Below, piece by piece: positions 32,384 to 44,418 of a stretch of 64,000 nt of DNA; the first letter of the stretch is position 1, and each line of letters opens with the position of its first letter. Both the position numbers and the translations under genes were made by a program. The notes beneath the pieces are model-generated. The model was not told the origin of the DNA. It did no database searches and worked only from the letters and a program-made list of their open reading frames with translations. Source of the stretch: Ophioderma brevispina (lineage: Eukaryota; Echinodermata; Ophiuroidea; Amphilepidida; Ophiodermatidae); the NCBI GenBank assembly GCA_023653785.1, contig JAMKCH010022367.1:1-64000 (forward strand), read 5' to 3'.

Positions 32384-33360
32384 CTGGCATCACGCGGGGG
32401 ATGCATGGCCAATTCAAAATGAACCTTGTGTAGCAAAATGATCTGAATTGTGTAATAATACAGAATTTATGCCCTATTTGGTTCCATAAACGATGGTAAG
32501 CATTTAAAATGTCAAAAAAAAAATACAGTGATGATCACAATCAATACATAGAAAGTTCTTAAGAATAAAGTCCTAAAGGACTGGGATTCACTCGGTTTGC
32601 AATTGACACGTAGCATTTGCAGCTTCAACGATGATTGTCCTCACAGCGAGAATCCAAATGACGCAAGTAGTGTCAAAGTTAAGCCCATTGTACTTCCAGT
32701 CGCAGCGAGCCCCGAGCGAGCGATTGGCGTGCGTAATACAGGATTTCGACCCAAGATCAAGTGTTACGCATGGTCACGAGCAGAAATCGCTCTTTGCCAC
32801 TGGAAGTATATCATGGGCTTTACACGATAAAAATCCATGGGAATCTTCTGCAGAAATTTAGTTCATTTCTGCAGAGTAGTCCTGAAGATAACTTTTGTCC
32901 AGCAGTTCAAGACAAAATGGAATCCTTTTGATTCCATATACAGAAGCTCTCAAAGATTCAAAGACGACAGCAGACAAACGCTTTATTTAATGTGGAAGCA
33001 AAACGTATGTGTAAATCCTGATCGTAACTGCTAAAATCTACCATCTCTGCAGATTAAAACTACTGGCAAATATTTCACAGCTAGTTTTCCCCAGTACCTA
33101 CAAATATGCTATTACAGTAACATCATGCATAAACACAGCCTAGCATCGTCCAATTGGATCTCACACTAATGAAATCCTTAGCTTGTGCCATACCTGGAAG
33201 ATCCCAGCTATTTAGTAACTCTGAGCATGAAACACATTACATTATCAATATAGCACTATGAGAGATCAACTTTTCTCTTGTATGATTAAATAAGGGAATT
33301 TCTCTGCTAAGAATCTTTGCATACAGAAATAAAATAATATTTAGTCACAAAATTGAGGAT
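32384..33360. mobile_element. Third, degenerate copy of the solo-LTR family
   Basis: Same orientation as 23460-24479. Shared words include CAACGATGATTGTCCTCACA, CAGTCCTGAAGATAACTTTT (here GTAGTCCTGAAG...) and TTTGTCCAGCAGTTCAAGAC. Ends and target duplication are not clear. It carries a small insertion at 32689-32812. Confidence 0.65.
32689..32812. mobile_element. Small inverted-repeat insertion inside the third LTR copy
   Basis: The left end TACTTCCAGTCGCA is nearly repeated, reverse-complemented, at the right end (TGCCACTGGAAGTA). It has no counterpart in the other two LTR copies, which supports an insertion of about 124 bases. Confidence 0.6.
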
Positions 33361-33654
33361 AGTATGTCATTGGTTAGACTTGGTTACCCTGATTTCCTGT
33401 GTGATAGTCAAATGAAAAAATATTAACAAGGGCGCAACAAAGTTAATTTACAATGAGATTTTAAGTTTAATGAGACTAGTTTCTACCTCTTGTTTTACGA
33501 AATGTGTTAGTAAAATAAAGATTTTTTTATAAAGATGAAAGATATGCCTATTTACGTGTATAGTAATATATTTGTGGTGAGATTTTGCACATTTAATATA
33601 AATATTTTTATTACAACAAGTTCTGTGTCATTAAAACGTCTGAAATAGGTTCCT

Positions 33655-33900
33655 TTGGTTGTTGACCTTCGACCCTTTAATGACCCTTCAATGATCTCAA
33701 AAATATTTTCAACATGTTTAGAATGCTATAAGGATCACTTCAGTCAAATTTCAGCTCAATCGCAGCATTTTCAAAATTTGGCCTTTGTCCCTTAACGACC
33801 TTCGATCTCGAAAATATTTAAATATGTTTAAAATGTCATGAGGATCATTTCAGTCTAATTTCATTTCAATTGAAGCATTTTGAAAATTAGAATTTTCAAT
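33655..33900. repeat. Tandem duplication, about 120-bp unit
   Basis: TTGACCTTCGACCCTTTAAT...AAAATATTTTCAACATGTTTAG...AGGATCACTTCAGTCAAATTTCA is followed by a diverged second copy from about 33781. Confidence 0.65.
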
Positions 33901-35420
33901 GTTATGATTATTTTCACCAAGTTTCTAAATGACTGTTTTTGGTTGCTTGTTTGTCGCCGAGACATGCTTTACAATCTACCCAGTCAAAGCGCAGGTCACA
34001 CAAATGCTGCTTATTTTCTGTTCAGCAACTCAACTGACTTCGAATGACCGCTTTGAAAAAAAAAATGCAAAATAGATTTGGTCATGGTACATTTTTGTTG
34101 GATTTGCTTTGTTAGCATCTTTGAAATTGTTTGAAATAGGAGTAATTAGATATATGTCTAAACTAGCTTGCTAAAGTCAGTGATGGGTGATATTAAATGT
34201 AAAATTGTCATTTTTCAAACAAATCAAATGATACAGATTTTAGATGCAAAGTCGGGCTAAAAACCTGCCGCAAATAATGCCAATGGAAACGGACAGCTCT
34301 GATTTTCTCAGTTTTCAAAGGTTACAGCATTTTTCTTCCATAATCCATCAAAATTAAATTACAGGAACATACGAAACGGTCAAATCCACAAAAAATAACA
34401 CAAAAATATAATTCAAAATGTTAAGGCCCAATTTCTTTGTGTGATTGCTACGGTATCAATTAATATTGCCATTGTTATAGGCAAGGCCACGGAACCAATC
34501 GTGCGTGTATTGTCCAGCTCTTCCTTCAGCGGGTGAAATGAACACATCGGATCGACTCGTGGTATATGGTAATACAATAAAACTTGATCTCGTAAAAGGT
34601 CGAAGTAATACTATATTTGGTATAGTTTTACATCATTTTGGTACTACGAGAAAACGTCGGACACCAATTATTTTTGGCACATAGGAAGCCACATATCTTA
34701 TCTACAGTTTGCCAATGTTCAGTTTGCCAGAGTCTGTCGGAAACGGTCAGGTCCACGGTTTGTTTGGAGACACTATACGCGACATCTTAAAATTGAATAG
34801 TTTTAAAACGACTGTTATCACATAATTATTTAAGGAGTACAAATTTTCTGATATGCTAGGCAAAGAAAAAAATAAAGATTTATTTCTTGACTCATTTAGC
34901 GCTTCTAATATTTGTATCAGGTCCACAAAAATGGTTTGAATTTAAGCTTTCATTTCGGAAACTTCGCAAAGATTCGGCTCTGGCACTTAGCTTGGTAAGA
35001 AATCGATAAGAAATCATGACCTTTGCAGGCACAAAGCGTGACCTGCTGTCTGACTGTACCTTAGAAACCACAACCGAAATGTGTACCCACACGTGATATG
35101 CCGAATCTATGTGTATGGATGCATCGCTTAGACAACAATATGTTATGTTCAAGCTTTGGTACACACATCTCTTGTCAACAGGGTATGGTTTGAACGTGCT
35201 ACATTCGGCAATAATCCTTTAATGCGATTGTAGGCAATTGAACTTGTGAACATTGCATTTTGCTCCTGAGGAAAGAACAACTTTTTGCACCCCTGAGTAA
35301 CGGTTTTGCAACGTCCACGATGAAATCGTTTGTTTTCAACGCATAAAGGGTTAATTATTTTTAATGTTACTAATAATTGTTTACTTAAATGTATGTGTAA
35401 ACATATCGTCGCTGGGCGGG
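33901..35420. other. Intergenic stretch, nothing supported
   Basis: Between gene 1 and gene 2. An open frame at 34892-35164 (-) has no domain. No promoter or RNA gene is recognised. Confidence 0.5.
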
Positions 35421-35765
35421 AAAAACCTCATATGTAACTCCAGAGGTCAAATGCAAAACCTCATATGTAAAAAGTGGGCCCCAGTGCTAAAACCTCATAT
35501 GTGCATTTTGGTCACATCGGGTTCTAGCTTGAATTTCATGCCAAATTTTAAGTATTTCATATGGTACGTTATTTCAGAATCTGGAGTAAATAATTACCTA
35601 AATATATTTAGAAAGGAAAACCTTTCTAGTGCATGGCATTACAGCAAATTATTCAGTTTTTGGTGTCTCTCGGAAATGTTACATATGAGGTTTTGTCATG
35701 TAACCGTTTTTACTACATGTGAGGTTTTGCTTTTAAAGGTCAAATGCACATACGAGGTTCTTTCA
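35421..35765. repeat. Inverted array of the word AACCTCATATGT
   Basis: AACCTCATATGT occurs three times in the left 90 bases (about 35426, 35457, 35490). Its reverse complement, with one or two changes, occurs three times in the right 90 bases (about 35681, 35719, 35747). The symmetric layout suggests a foldback element; see findings. Confidence 0.65.
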
Positions 35766-35784
35766 TTTTTTAAATTTCTTATCG

Positions 35785-37375
35785 TGTCCAAACACTGTGG
35801 TTCTCAAATATGATCCAGCCAGAGATGGGTACAACGTCCGGCTGCTTCACTGAATTCCGCAAGGTCCTTGTTTGTGCATTGTTGCTCCAGCAGTGGGCAG
35901 ACCAAAAAATGATCAATTGTCTGTGGTGCTGTTCCACAACCACAGGTAGTGTTCTGATCTGCTTCCAGGTAGCCCCCACTTCTGCAAGGAAACCTTAGAC
36001 CGGCCAGTTCTGGTTCTCAATCTGTTGAGGCATCGCCATGCAACCCATGAGGAGTCAGCTCCAGGTGGGAGATGCTCACCGGGTTCAATGCCAATAGATG
36101 TTATTTGGTTGATGGCGAGTCTTTCTTTCCACAAGAGCTCCTTAGATACTGTTTCAAGAGGTTGGACTTTGCATAAGAAACTCTCTCTGGGTTTAAGGCG
36201 GTTGGCAGCAGGTATCTGTCAAGACATAGGGTGCTTCACATTAGATACTTGGCAGCTACGCTCTTGCATGCTCGCTACGCTACGACGGATGTCTGGTGGA
36301 GCAATTCCTGCTAGGATGTATAAGTTTTCCGTTGGGGTTGGACGGAGCCATTCTGTGATAAGCCGGCAGGAGGCATTTAACGCTGAATCAAGCTTCTTGG
36401 CATGGATTGATCTTTCCCATACAGGGCAAGCATACTCAGCACATGAGTAGCACAGGGCAAGTGCCGTCGATCTTAGGGTATGTGGGCGAGCACCCCATCT
36501 TGTGCCAGGGAGTTTGTTCAAGATGTTATTGCGTGAACATACTTTACTCTTCGTCTTCTCGATGTGGGTCTTATGAGAGAGTGGGCCCTGTAGCCACTCT
36601 AAAAGAGTGAAATTCACTCTTTTGCATTTAGAGAGTAGGTTGGTCGTTGTATAGATGGTTTTGAACAGGAGAGGTGCAAGCACACTCCACTGTGGTGGTG
36701 GACGCAGTCTTGAGCCTAAGCCCATCGTTTCTTCTTCGCTTCTATATAGCTGAACAAAGAACATCCTGTTTGCCAGCAATCCTCGGATAAGCTCAGTCAA
36801 GCGGATGTCCTTGATAATTTCCAGAATCTTATGGAGTAGGCATCTGTGATTAACAGTGTCATACGCTGCTGATAGGTCGACGAATACAGCTCCGGTTACC
36901 ATACCCTTCTCGACACCATCCTCAATGTGTTGAGTTAGGTTGAGTACTCGGCTTGCTGTTGATTTGCCTGGCCGGAAACCTGCTTGTTCTGGTATGAGGT
37001 GTTCGTCTATCACAGGTGCGATACGATGAGCAGGGAGAGAGAGACATTCAAAGAGCTTGTAGGTATGGCTGAGGGAGTGAGTGAGTGAGATTGGTCTGTA
37101 GCTCTTGGGATTGATGGATCTTCCCAGGCTTTAGGAGTGCCATATAACATGTGGCTTTCCTCGAGATCTTTGGAAACCTGTGTGAAGTAAGGCAAGGAAT
37201 TGTAGAGCTCAAGAAGCCATTCCTTTGCTACTGGGCCGAGATTTCTTATCTGCTCAGTTGTCAATACCTACTGCTTTTCCTGGTTGAAGTTTAGCAATAC
37301 CGGATTCCAATTGTTGAAGGGGCGAGTGAAATCAGGGTTGCCACTAAACCTCTTATGGTCTAGTTTGATCTCAGA
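35785..37375 (-). mobile_element. LINE reverse transcriptase, 5'-truncated with internal deletion
   Basis: On the minus strand, a first frame (37264-37010) gives LGPVAKEWLLELYN and a frame-shifted S-Y-R-P-I-S-L region. The main frame (37013-36219, 264 residues) then reads IPEQAGFRPGKSTAS, GAVFVDLSAAYDTVNHR (motif A with catalytic Asp), GLLANRMFFVQL, and SVLAPLLF. The Y-A-D-D block expected next is absent, and the frame jumps to HKTHIEKTK and SCAEYACPVWERS. From 36135 down to 35790, in broken frames, come C-G-C-G and H-F-L-V-C-P, the C-terminal Cys/His segment. An inactive non-LTR element, Jockey/CR1-like in general style. Confidence 0.85.
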
Positions 37376-40286
37376 TGACTTCCGTTAGTGCCCGTGTGGG
37401 GGAGGGGCATGGGACCCTCACTAATTAACTCATTAACGGCTTTGGTATTAAAAGAAGCGCATTTAAAAGTCAGACAATTACAAAAAAATCGGCGCAAAAA
37501 TCCCACACGTAAATCGGCCAGCGCGCAAAACCAATCTTGAGGACCCATAGGACCCCGGGCACATAAGTATTAAGATTGGTACTACCACATAGGCCTTGAA
37601 TAGAAATGTTGTGATCCTAGCACCTGTTCATTCTTGATATATCCTTGAGAAAAGTTTATTCCCAAAATTTCAGTTGATTCTGATAGTGCATTTTGATGTA
37701 GATGAGCATGATGAGCAAATGTTTGTATCACGGTGCCGCAGAGACCCCTGTGGCTGTCGTTCTGTGTTGTAATTTATGTCTGTTTACAGGAAGTCAAGGT
37801 GGTCCATTAACGAATAGCAAAAGAAAATACAAAATAACCTCATAATTATTGCCACAACAGTCAGCCTTCATAACAAGTGACATGGCCATTTGATGTTGTT
37901 AAAGTTGTGGAGGTTTGGTTTACTCAATAGTGTAATATTTCTTGCAGGCAGGCCCTGACAATACACGGCAGCTTCTACTTGTGTGTTAGCCTATAGGCCT
38001 ACGGCAAGCACACCGGTCTACCGCGGCTAGTTGCGAGGCAGTAGAGTAGCAAAGTAGTAGCTGCCAAGACAGGGCTTTTGTTGTAAAGTACACAGTTATT
38101 AGGTATAACAATGATGTGTGGCTACTATAACATTACAGTGCCTACCCCATGACTACCCTTGTAGTTCCCCACTAAGTGGGGAGAGTGAAAGCGGGGGGGG
38201 AGAGAGGGTTTCATTTGGTTGTAGTGTGTAGACAATACGGCAGTAACATGTTCATGTAGTACCACTGGCCTACTCCAGAGGTTACACCGACACCATTTTG
38301 ATTTTAGAGGACGAGACGAGAGGGGGGGGGCCCTATACACTTGGGCTCTGTTTAGCATTTTTGATTATTTTATTTTTTTAGGGAAAATCTATTTGAAATT
38401 TGAATCGCGGCATATCAAAAACCCCAAAACCCCAAATGTCCCCCCATCTAATAACAAGACGATGTCCTTAAAAGACAATATCTTCTGCATGCACAAATTT
38501 TTACGAAATGCTAAACCCATAAATGAGTGTTTGTAACACAATTTTAGTTTGAACGGTTGTTACATACATGTAACCAGCTACATCTAACAGCAATCCACGC
38601 GGGTATTACAAGAATACGATGCCCAGGCATCAATCATAATGAGCAACCTTAGACTTTTTATTGTGAAAAACAAGACATGCAGTTTCACCTAATCCAATAT
38701 TATATTATTTAAAATTGACTTTTGTACTAAGCAAATTGCAATAAAACTTCACAAAATTGCCTAAAATCTGATATTGTGTCTACCGTTTCTTTCACATAGT
38801 ATTTCCATACCACATTAGGAACAACCCCAAACAAGACTCACTCCTTGGGGCGCCCCGCCCCCTTTCCTTTTTTTAAAGGAATTTTTATTTAAATGGAACT
38901 TCATGTCCCAATGCAAGACTAGTGCCTTAAGACCATATCACTATTGTGTTTTTGTAGTAATATCTGCCATACATTGCTGTATTACAAAAGTTGTGCCTAT
39001 TTACCACACATGAAATATTGGTCTGCTTAATGAATTAGTTTATGCTATTCAAGTGTTAAAATATACATACAAACAATGTAATTGTGTACGCGCAATGTAT
39101 TGGAAGTATTTATTTGGTATAAATTAGATATTATAGAGTCATTTAAGTGGAATTAGTCAAGCAAAATTGTGCAAACTGACCCAACCAATCAGAAAAAACT
39201 GTTACATAACAAAGCTTGGTGAGGCTTAGTCTCATTTAGGGAAGCGGGAATGCAACCATCACCAGTGGACCAGTGCAAGTAGGGTATTTTTATATCACTG
39301 ACCCATGGCCATGGAAATATGAGACTCTTGAAACTCAAACAGCAAAATCTCAGTAGCAGATGCAGCTGAGCAGGTCAACAATGAAATGGACTGGCACACA
39401 CAATAAGAACTCTGTACCACTGCATTGGGGTTTGGTCAATTCAGGAGGAATCTTCTGCTGCGCAGAAGAAAAAAAATGGCAAATATATGCCAAACAAAAA
39501 ATATCTAAAAGAATGTTCATGAGAAATACCACGCGCGCGCTGAGAGCCGCGTTTTTAACCAACCGGCAGCTACTCCGCAACGGAGGGGGACAGCCGCTGT
39601 GTGTACAACATCCGTTAGGCGTCAAAATAAAAAATAAAAGAATCTGGCCGGCGAGTGTACGGTCTAGTGGGGAGGTAATCCATGTTCTACTCGGTGGGAA
39701 AGCAGCTGCGAGGTAACTACCATGAAGAATAAGGAAATTGGCAGGTATATAGGGTGTATATTCTGGCTGATTTGGCTAGGTTGAGTTGTAATAACACAGC
39801 AAAATGCGATTTGTGAAATAGCTTGAAAAAAAAATAGTGCTGGCCAATATCGTTCGAATTCGTGATTTTTACCTAATTTGTATATTAATTGCTCATTTGA
39901 TAACTGGTGAACCCTCCATCTCTGCGCGCGAGATGGTTCGCGGGACGTGCCTCGTGTAGTACATAGAGTGCACAATTGATTTATCGGTGGAAAGAACGGT
40001 GAATTCTGCCGACACGATATTTCTGGGAATTGTGGGTACACCCACATTTGCTTGTTGCTAACCAGTGGCTGGTGCCGGTTTCTTTTACAAGTCATCGAAG
40101 GAATAACACGGGTAGAACGGAACGCTCCAAGTGGGGCATCTTGCTCAGCTGGCTTCCCCATAACACATATAACAGTCTGTGTCTATCAACTCAACCCATT
40201 TTGTACGACTTCACAACAGTTGTAAACTACCATGGATACTGGATGAAAGTTTTTGATTTTTGGAAGAGCAACCAGACCTTTCCGAT
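37376..40286. other. Intergenic stretch upstream of gene 2
   Basis: Contains C- and G-runs near 38190-38330 and short open frames on both strands (39360-39716 +, 39664-40161 -) without domains. The gene 2 promoter should lie in the last few hundred bases, but I see no clear TATA box or initiator. Confidence 0.5.
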
Positions 40287-40338
40287 ATGTGGTATGCACT
40301 AGCTGTGTTGACTCTATATTTAGTACTACCGAGTAATG
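40287..40338 (+). CDS. Gene 2 exon 1: start codon and signal peptide
   Basis: ATG at 40287 has G at -3. The 17 codons read MWYALAVLTLYLVLPSN, a compact signal peptide with a hydrophobic core and no charge. A good donor follows at 40339 (G|GTAAGT, phase 1). Joining to 41764 gives a valine codon and leads in frame into a MAM domain. The phase 1 border is the same as at the domain borders of gene 1. The call rests on fit with the next exon, because the peptide is too short to be convincing alone. Confidence 0.72.
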
Positions 40339-41763
40339 GTAAGTCTTCTTTTTCAATTTAGGTATTTTAATCATTTTGCTCTTTTTGAAACACTGGATTT
40401 TACTTTCAGAGTCTGCTCCTTTAATAACTCTCATATATCGAACAAATGTAACATGACGATATCATGGCCGTTTCCGAATACCAACTTTCGTCGATAATTT
40501 AAATATTCTAGAGACCTTACGTTGAAGTAACGAACAATTCAACTCTGCTAACTGGAATATAAATCCTTAGAAAAGGTATCGGAGACCATGGAGACGATGT
40601 GCGCGGCAGATAACACATGCAGGCTGTTAAGGGTTTGCCAACCACCTGCATGCGTCATTTGCTGGTGGCTGGTAAGGGTTTGCCTAGTTAGGTGCAGGAG
40701 CTAGAGCATGTGAAAAATACTTTATGCTGCAGGATACACACGAAGTTCCTATTCCAGAAAGGTGTTTCCCGGGGGTGTTTAAACTACGCAAATGTGTGAA
40801 TATTTATTATTTTTTTACGCAAACGTGTGTGTATCTGTGAGATAAACGCATCACTCAAGTAAGCGCAATTCAAGAAAGCAGCTTAAAGTTCACGCAATTT
40901 AACTCCGCCAATTAATTGCCTCCCAAGGTATATATTTAAGCAAATAAATCCCAAGATTTAATTACTTTAATTTGTAATTAGTAAAATATCTAGATTTTTT
41001 TTACTCTCGTTAGTGCTCAAGTGGGTGGGGGCGCTAGGGACCCAACCTAATTATACTAATGAAGCTGTGGCAGATTTAAAGGGGGATGGCCCGATTTAAG
41101 TAGATGAAGTTTTCATCTTGATAGAATGGACTTCACCCAAAAACTCCATCTGTAAATTTTCGCGTCGATATTTCAATCCGTTTGGACGTGAGACCTAAAA
41201 ACGTGATTTTGTAAGCCCCATAGAGTGCTGTGTAAGATTAATATTGGTCGACCAAAATGGGACATATTTTCGCTCATGACTTCCAAACTAAACATCCGTT
41301 AGCCCTAAGATTTCACAGGGTAAATGAGAAAAATAGTAGCTTTCTTCTGATACCAAAAATTTGGACCACTTCCGGTAAAATGTGGGTCCCTGGGGACGAG
41401 GCTATTAGCGATCGGGCCATGGACCTTTAATTTTTTGGTATCAGGACAAACAACTCCTTGGAAAATGTCAATGCGTAACCGAGAAATCCAACAAAAATGT
41501 TGGGTATTATGGAACCCCCTGGGCACTTAGGTTTTTTTTATGTATTTCTTTTATTTTTGTTTGTTTTTTCTGCGATAGGAGATTACTTCTGTGCGTATTT
41601 CTGTACGATGCATGTCCGTGTTTTCTTTAGTTAGGTTACCAACTTACTGCTCTCATTTTTGCAGTATTTCTTTTAACATTTTCAAAATTTACAACCCACA
41701 AATAAATTTTGTTAGACCATACCGATATTAAAACTGATATTTTAATCATTGATTTATTTACAG
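40339..41763. other. Intron 1 of gene 2
   Basis: GTAAGT donor, TTTACAG acceptor. It contains the TTAA-flanked MITE at 41080-41426. A direct repeat pair (AAGGGTTTGCC) lies near 40628 and 40674. Confidence 0.65.
41080..41426 (+). mobile_element. TTAA-flanked MITE, copy 1
   Basis: Ends AGGGGGATGGCCCGAT and (right, reverse complement) AGGTCCATGGCCCGAT. TTAA lies on both sides (41076-41079 and 41427-41430). It is a 347-bp noncoding element. TTAA duplication occurs in Kolobok and piggyBac elements, and no transposase is present to decide between them. Copies 2 and 3 lie at 44075 and 61440. Confidence 0.88.
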
Positions 41764-41937
41764 TGGTGCGAGGAACCAACACTCCGTATATTTCGTGTGA
41801 TTTTGAGACATCTGCGAGGCCAATGTGCAGTTTTTACCAGGATAATCAGGATGACTTTGACTGGAAACGGGACACGGCAAACACACAGACAAGCTTTACA
41901 CGACCCACCGCAGACCATACCTTCTCCACCCGATCAG
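41764..41937 (+). CDS. Gene 2 exon 2: N-terminal part of the first MAM domain
   Basis: The clean frame reads VRGTNTPYISCDFETSARPM, then CSFYQDNQDDFDWKRD, then TRPTADHTFSTRS. This is a textbook MAM start: CxFE, C, Q-x-x-x-DDFDW, T, DHT. It enters and leaves in phase 1. Joining to 63600 makes S-G-H-Y-V-F-I-E-S, the expected next strand. The first MAM domain follows directly after the signal peptide, so gene 2 begins its mature protein with MAM. Confidence 0.9.
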
Positions 41938-42015
41938 GTGATTTTCAATACCTGTGCCAATTCCAATTCCATTCTTCAACCTATGTCTCACGTAATCCGC
42001 GATCTCTAAACATTT

Positions 42016-42986
42016 AGAGCAGGAGCAGAATGTCATAGAGTCCTTATTTAAGGAGTTCGTTCATGCCCGCCTACATCTAAGGTTTGACACCTTTGGTAGT
42101 TAGTAGGCCCTATATGGGCTCTCTATATCAATGCCAGGAGTTAGTGCGTCTCAAATTTTCAATAGGGGCCAATTTAAGGTTACACAGGGGTCAAACTTTT
42201 AAAATACTCTAATCATGTTGAAATGTATGTCATATTGTCCGTCTAGTCATAAAGATTCCAAAAATATATAGTTGGTACCACTTACGACCATTGGTTTTGG
42301 AGTTATAGGGTAAAAAGGACCAAAATGGTAAAAAGTTAAATCTCAATTTGTACAGAGTTTCAACATTGAAGTTGCGCTGATTATATTTTAAATACTTGCA
42401 AATTATTGCCTGAGGAAAGAGGACTCCTAAAACGTATAGTTTTGGTTATGGTTAAATGTTTACTTACCGAGATAAAGGTCAAAGAAGGTTAATGCCAATT
42501 GAATTATGTTGCCCTATGGCCTATTTTACCACATAACATGATAACTATGCATTGCAGATGCTACAAACTATTCCTTATTTTGACGCATTAAGCTAGATGA
42601 ACAATTTGTTTCATCTTTAACAAAATCGGAGGAACTTCTGATTTTGACCTCTGTACAAATGCAAATTGACTTTTTTACAATTTTAGCCATTTTTACCCTA
42701 TAATTCCCAAAACCAAAGGCCATAGGTGGTACAAAATATACATTCTTGGAATCCTTATGACTAGACGGACAATATGGCATACATTTCGACACGATTGGGG
42801 CATTTTAAAAGTTTGACCCCTGTGTAACCTTAAACCGGTCCCTATTGAAAAAGTGACACCACAATTTGAGACCACTAACTACCTGGCATTGATATAGAGG
42901 GTCCATACTAACTACCAAAGGTGTCAAAGCTTAGATGTAGTGTGGCATGAACGATGATGTTTGACCCAGGTCCGTGCTCCTGCTCT
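42016..42986. mobile_element. Large inverted-repeat element, about 970 bp
   Basis: Tips AGAGCAGGAGCA / TGCTCCTGCTCT, with arms of about 300-400 bases that stay complementary (for example TTTGACACCTTTGGTAGTTA, GGTTACACAGGGGTCAAAC, TATTGTCCGTCTAGTCATAA). ATTT lies on both sides (42012-42015, 42987-42990) and may be a target duplication. Noncoding. A relative lies at 12833-12990. Confidence 0.8.
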
Positions 42987-43048
42987 ATTTATTGAGTGGC
43001 CTGATTTCCAAGGGGTGTTTGGGCGGTGTATCAATAATGATGTGTAGC

Positions 43049-43342
43049 CCCGGGGGGCCCACTTGCATTCAAAGGTGGATATGATGCGTGAACAAGAAAA
43101 CGCGTAAAAGGGTATCTTTTTTCCAACAGGCAATGTACGCGCGTACATTGATTAGGGTTTTCGTAACCCTGAAATTGTGATGTACGCGAGATCACAATCA
43201 TAAAAAATATTGTAATTTGGAAGTAAAGCAACATGAGCAAAGCCAGTTAATAAGGGTATATTATCAACACAATGCATTGATTACTTGTTTAAGGTAGCAT
43301 GTTCACGCATCATATCCACCTTTGAATACAACTGCCCCCGGG
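43049..43342. mobile_element. GC-tipped MITE with 8-bp target duplication
   Basis: Tips CCCGGGGGGCCCACTTG / ACTGCCCCCGGG. Inside these are long complementary arms (ATTCAAAGGTGGATATGATG, GCGTGAACA). It is flanked by TGTGTAGC at 43041-43048 and 43343-43350. A second member lies at about 58293-58769. Confidence 0.87.
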
Positions 43343-43364
43343 TGTGTAGCCAAATTTGCAAGTT

Positions 43365-43620
43365 TGTTCCATGCAGTGCATAGTCTAGAGCTCTTGACTC
43401 ATGAGTCCAATGTTGTGAATTCGCGTCAATGTGCTGTGCTCTTGAGCAAGGTACCTTATCGCACTGCCTCACTCAACCTTGGGGAGTGTCACTATCAAAT
43501 TGCTCATAGACCCTATTCTCGTCGACTTCCGGTTAGTGTAATTCCATGTGCCCTGTGTATAATTCGCGTTCCTGTGGACAAGGGGGGGGGGAGGGTAGGA
43601 CATGCCATCCTAACAGCAAC
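43365..43620 (+). repeat. tRNA-derived SINE
   Basis: The tRNA-like head contains TAGAGCTCTTGACTCATGAG, TCCAATGTTGTGAATTCGCG, in the order of a decayed A-box and B-box. It is followed by TGCTCTTGAGCAAGGTACCT and GCACTGCCTCACTCAACC, words common in animal SINE bodies. The exact 3' end is unclear. Confidence 0.65.
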
Positions 43621-44070
43621 AGTGAATTCAATCGGCATCAGCATCCGGCGTGACCTAAGTGCTAGTCTTTTCAAAGACTTAACGGTAGGAGGGCGCTCTG
43701 CGCATATCGGACGGTTACAGACAAAGACTTGACTAAAGTCAATCTACTCGCGAATATATTAGAAATTACAATATTTTGCAGCGGGGTTAACCCACTAACT
43801 CTGACTGATTTTGAAGTCAATAAATTTTAAAAATAATAATAATAAAATATCATCATGGTTGGTTGGTTATGTCTAGGGGATGGCAAGCTGAACAGAGGAA
43901 TACAAGTTTTTAGTTTAGCATTTTCAGTGCTTTACCCAGTGCGCTCTGAACCCAAAGAGAGAGACGAGTTCGCGCACTTAATCGACTGTGATTCTGATGC
44001 ATAATTTCCTAGCGGTATTGAAAAAGGTGATTGTATTTGAGCTATATAAAACACATTATATGAAAATTCA
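43621..44070. other. Intronic stretch, nothing supported
   Basis: Short AAT repeats near 43828; no gene. Confidence 0.55.
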
Positions 44071-44074
44071 TTAA

Positions 44075-44414
44075 AGGTCCATGGCCCGATCGCTAATAGC
44101 CTCGTCCCCAAAAGCTCCAGATTTTACCGGAAGTGGTCAACATTTTGGTATCAAAAGAAAGCTACTATTTTTCTCATTTACCCTGTGAAATCTTAGAGCC
44201 AAAGAACGTTTGGTTTGGAAGTTAAGAGCGAAAATGTGCCCCTTTTTTGTTCGACCAATATTAATTTACACGTACTCTATAGGGCTTACAAATCATGTTT
44301 TTTGCTCTCGCTCAAAACGGATTGAAATATCGGCGCGAAACTTTACGTGGTGTTTGGAGTAAAGACCAATCTATCAAGAGTAAATTTTCGTATCCTTAAA
44401 TCGGGCATCCCCCT
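44075..44414 (-). mobile_element. TTAA-flanked MITE, copy 2 (reverse orientation)
   Basis: Tips AGGTCCATGGCCCGAT and (reverse complement of right end) AGGGGGATGCCCGAT. TTAA at 44071-44074 and 44415-44418. Body words GTCCCCAAAAGC, TTTTACCGGAAGTGGTC and TTCTCATTTACCCTGTGAAA are the reverse complement of copy 1. Confidence 0.88.
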
Positions 44415-44418
44415 TTAA

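Noticed and set aside
39664..40161. 165-residue open frame on the minus strand upstream of gene 2
   Set aside because: No domain, signal or repeat family recognised; it overlaps another open frame on the other strand and has no splice logic.
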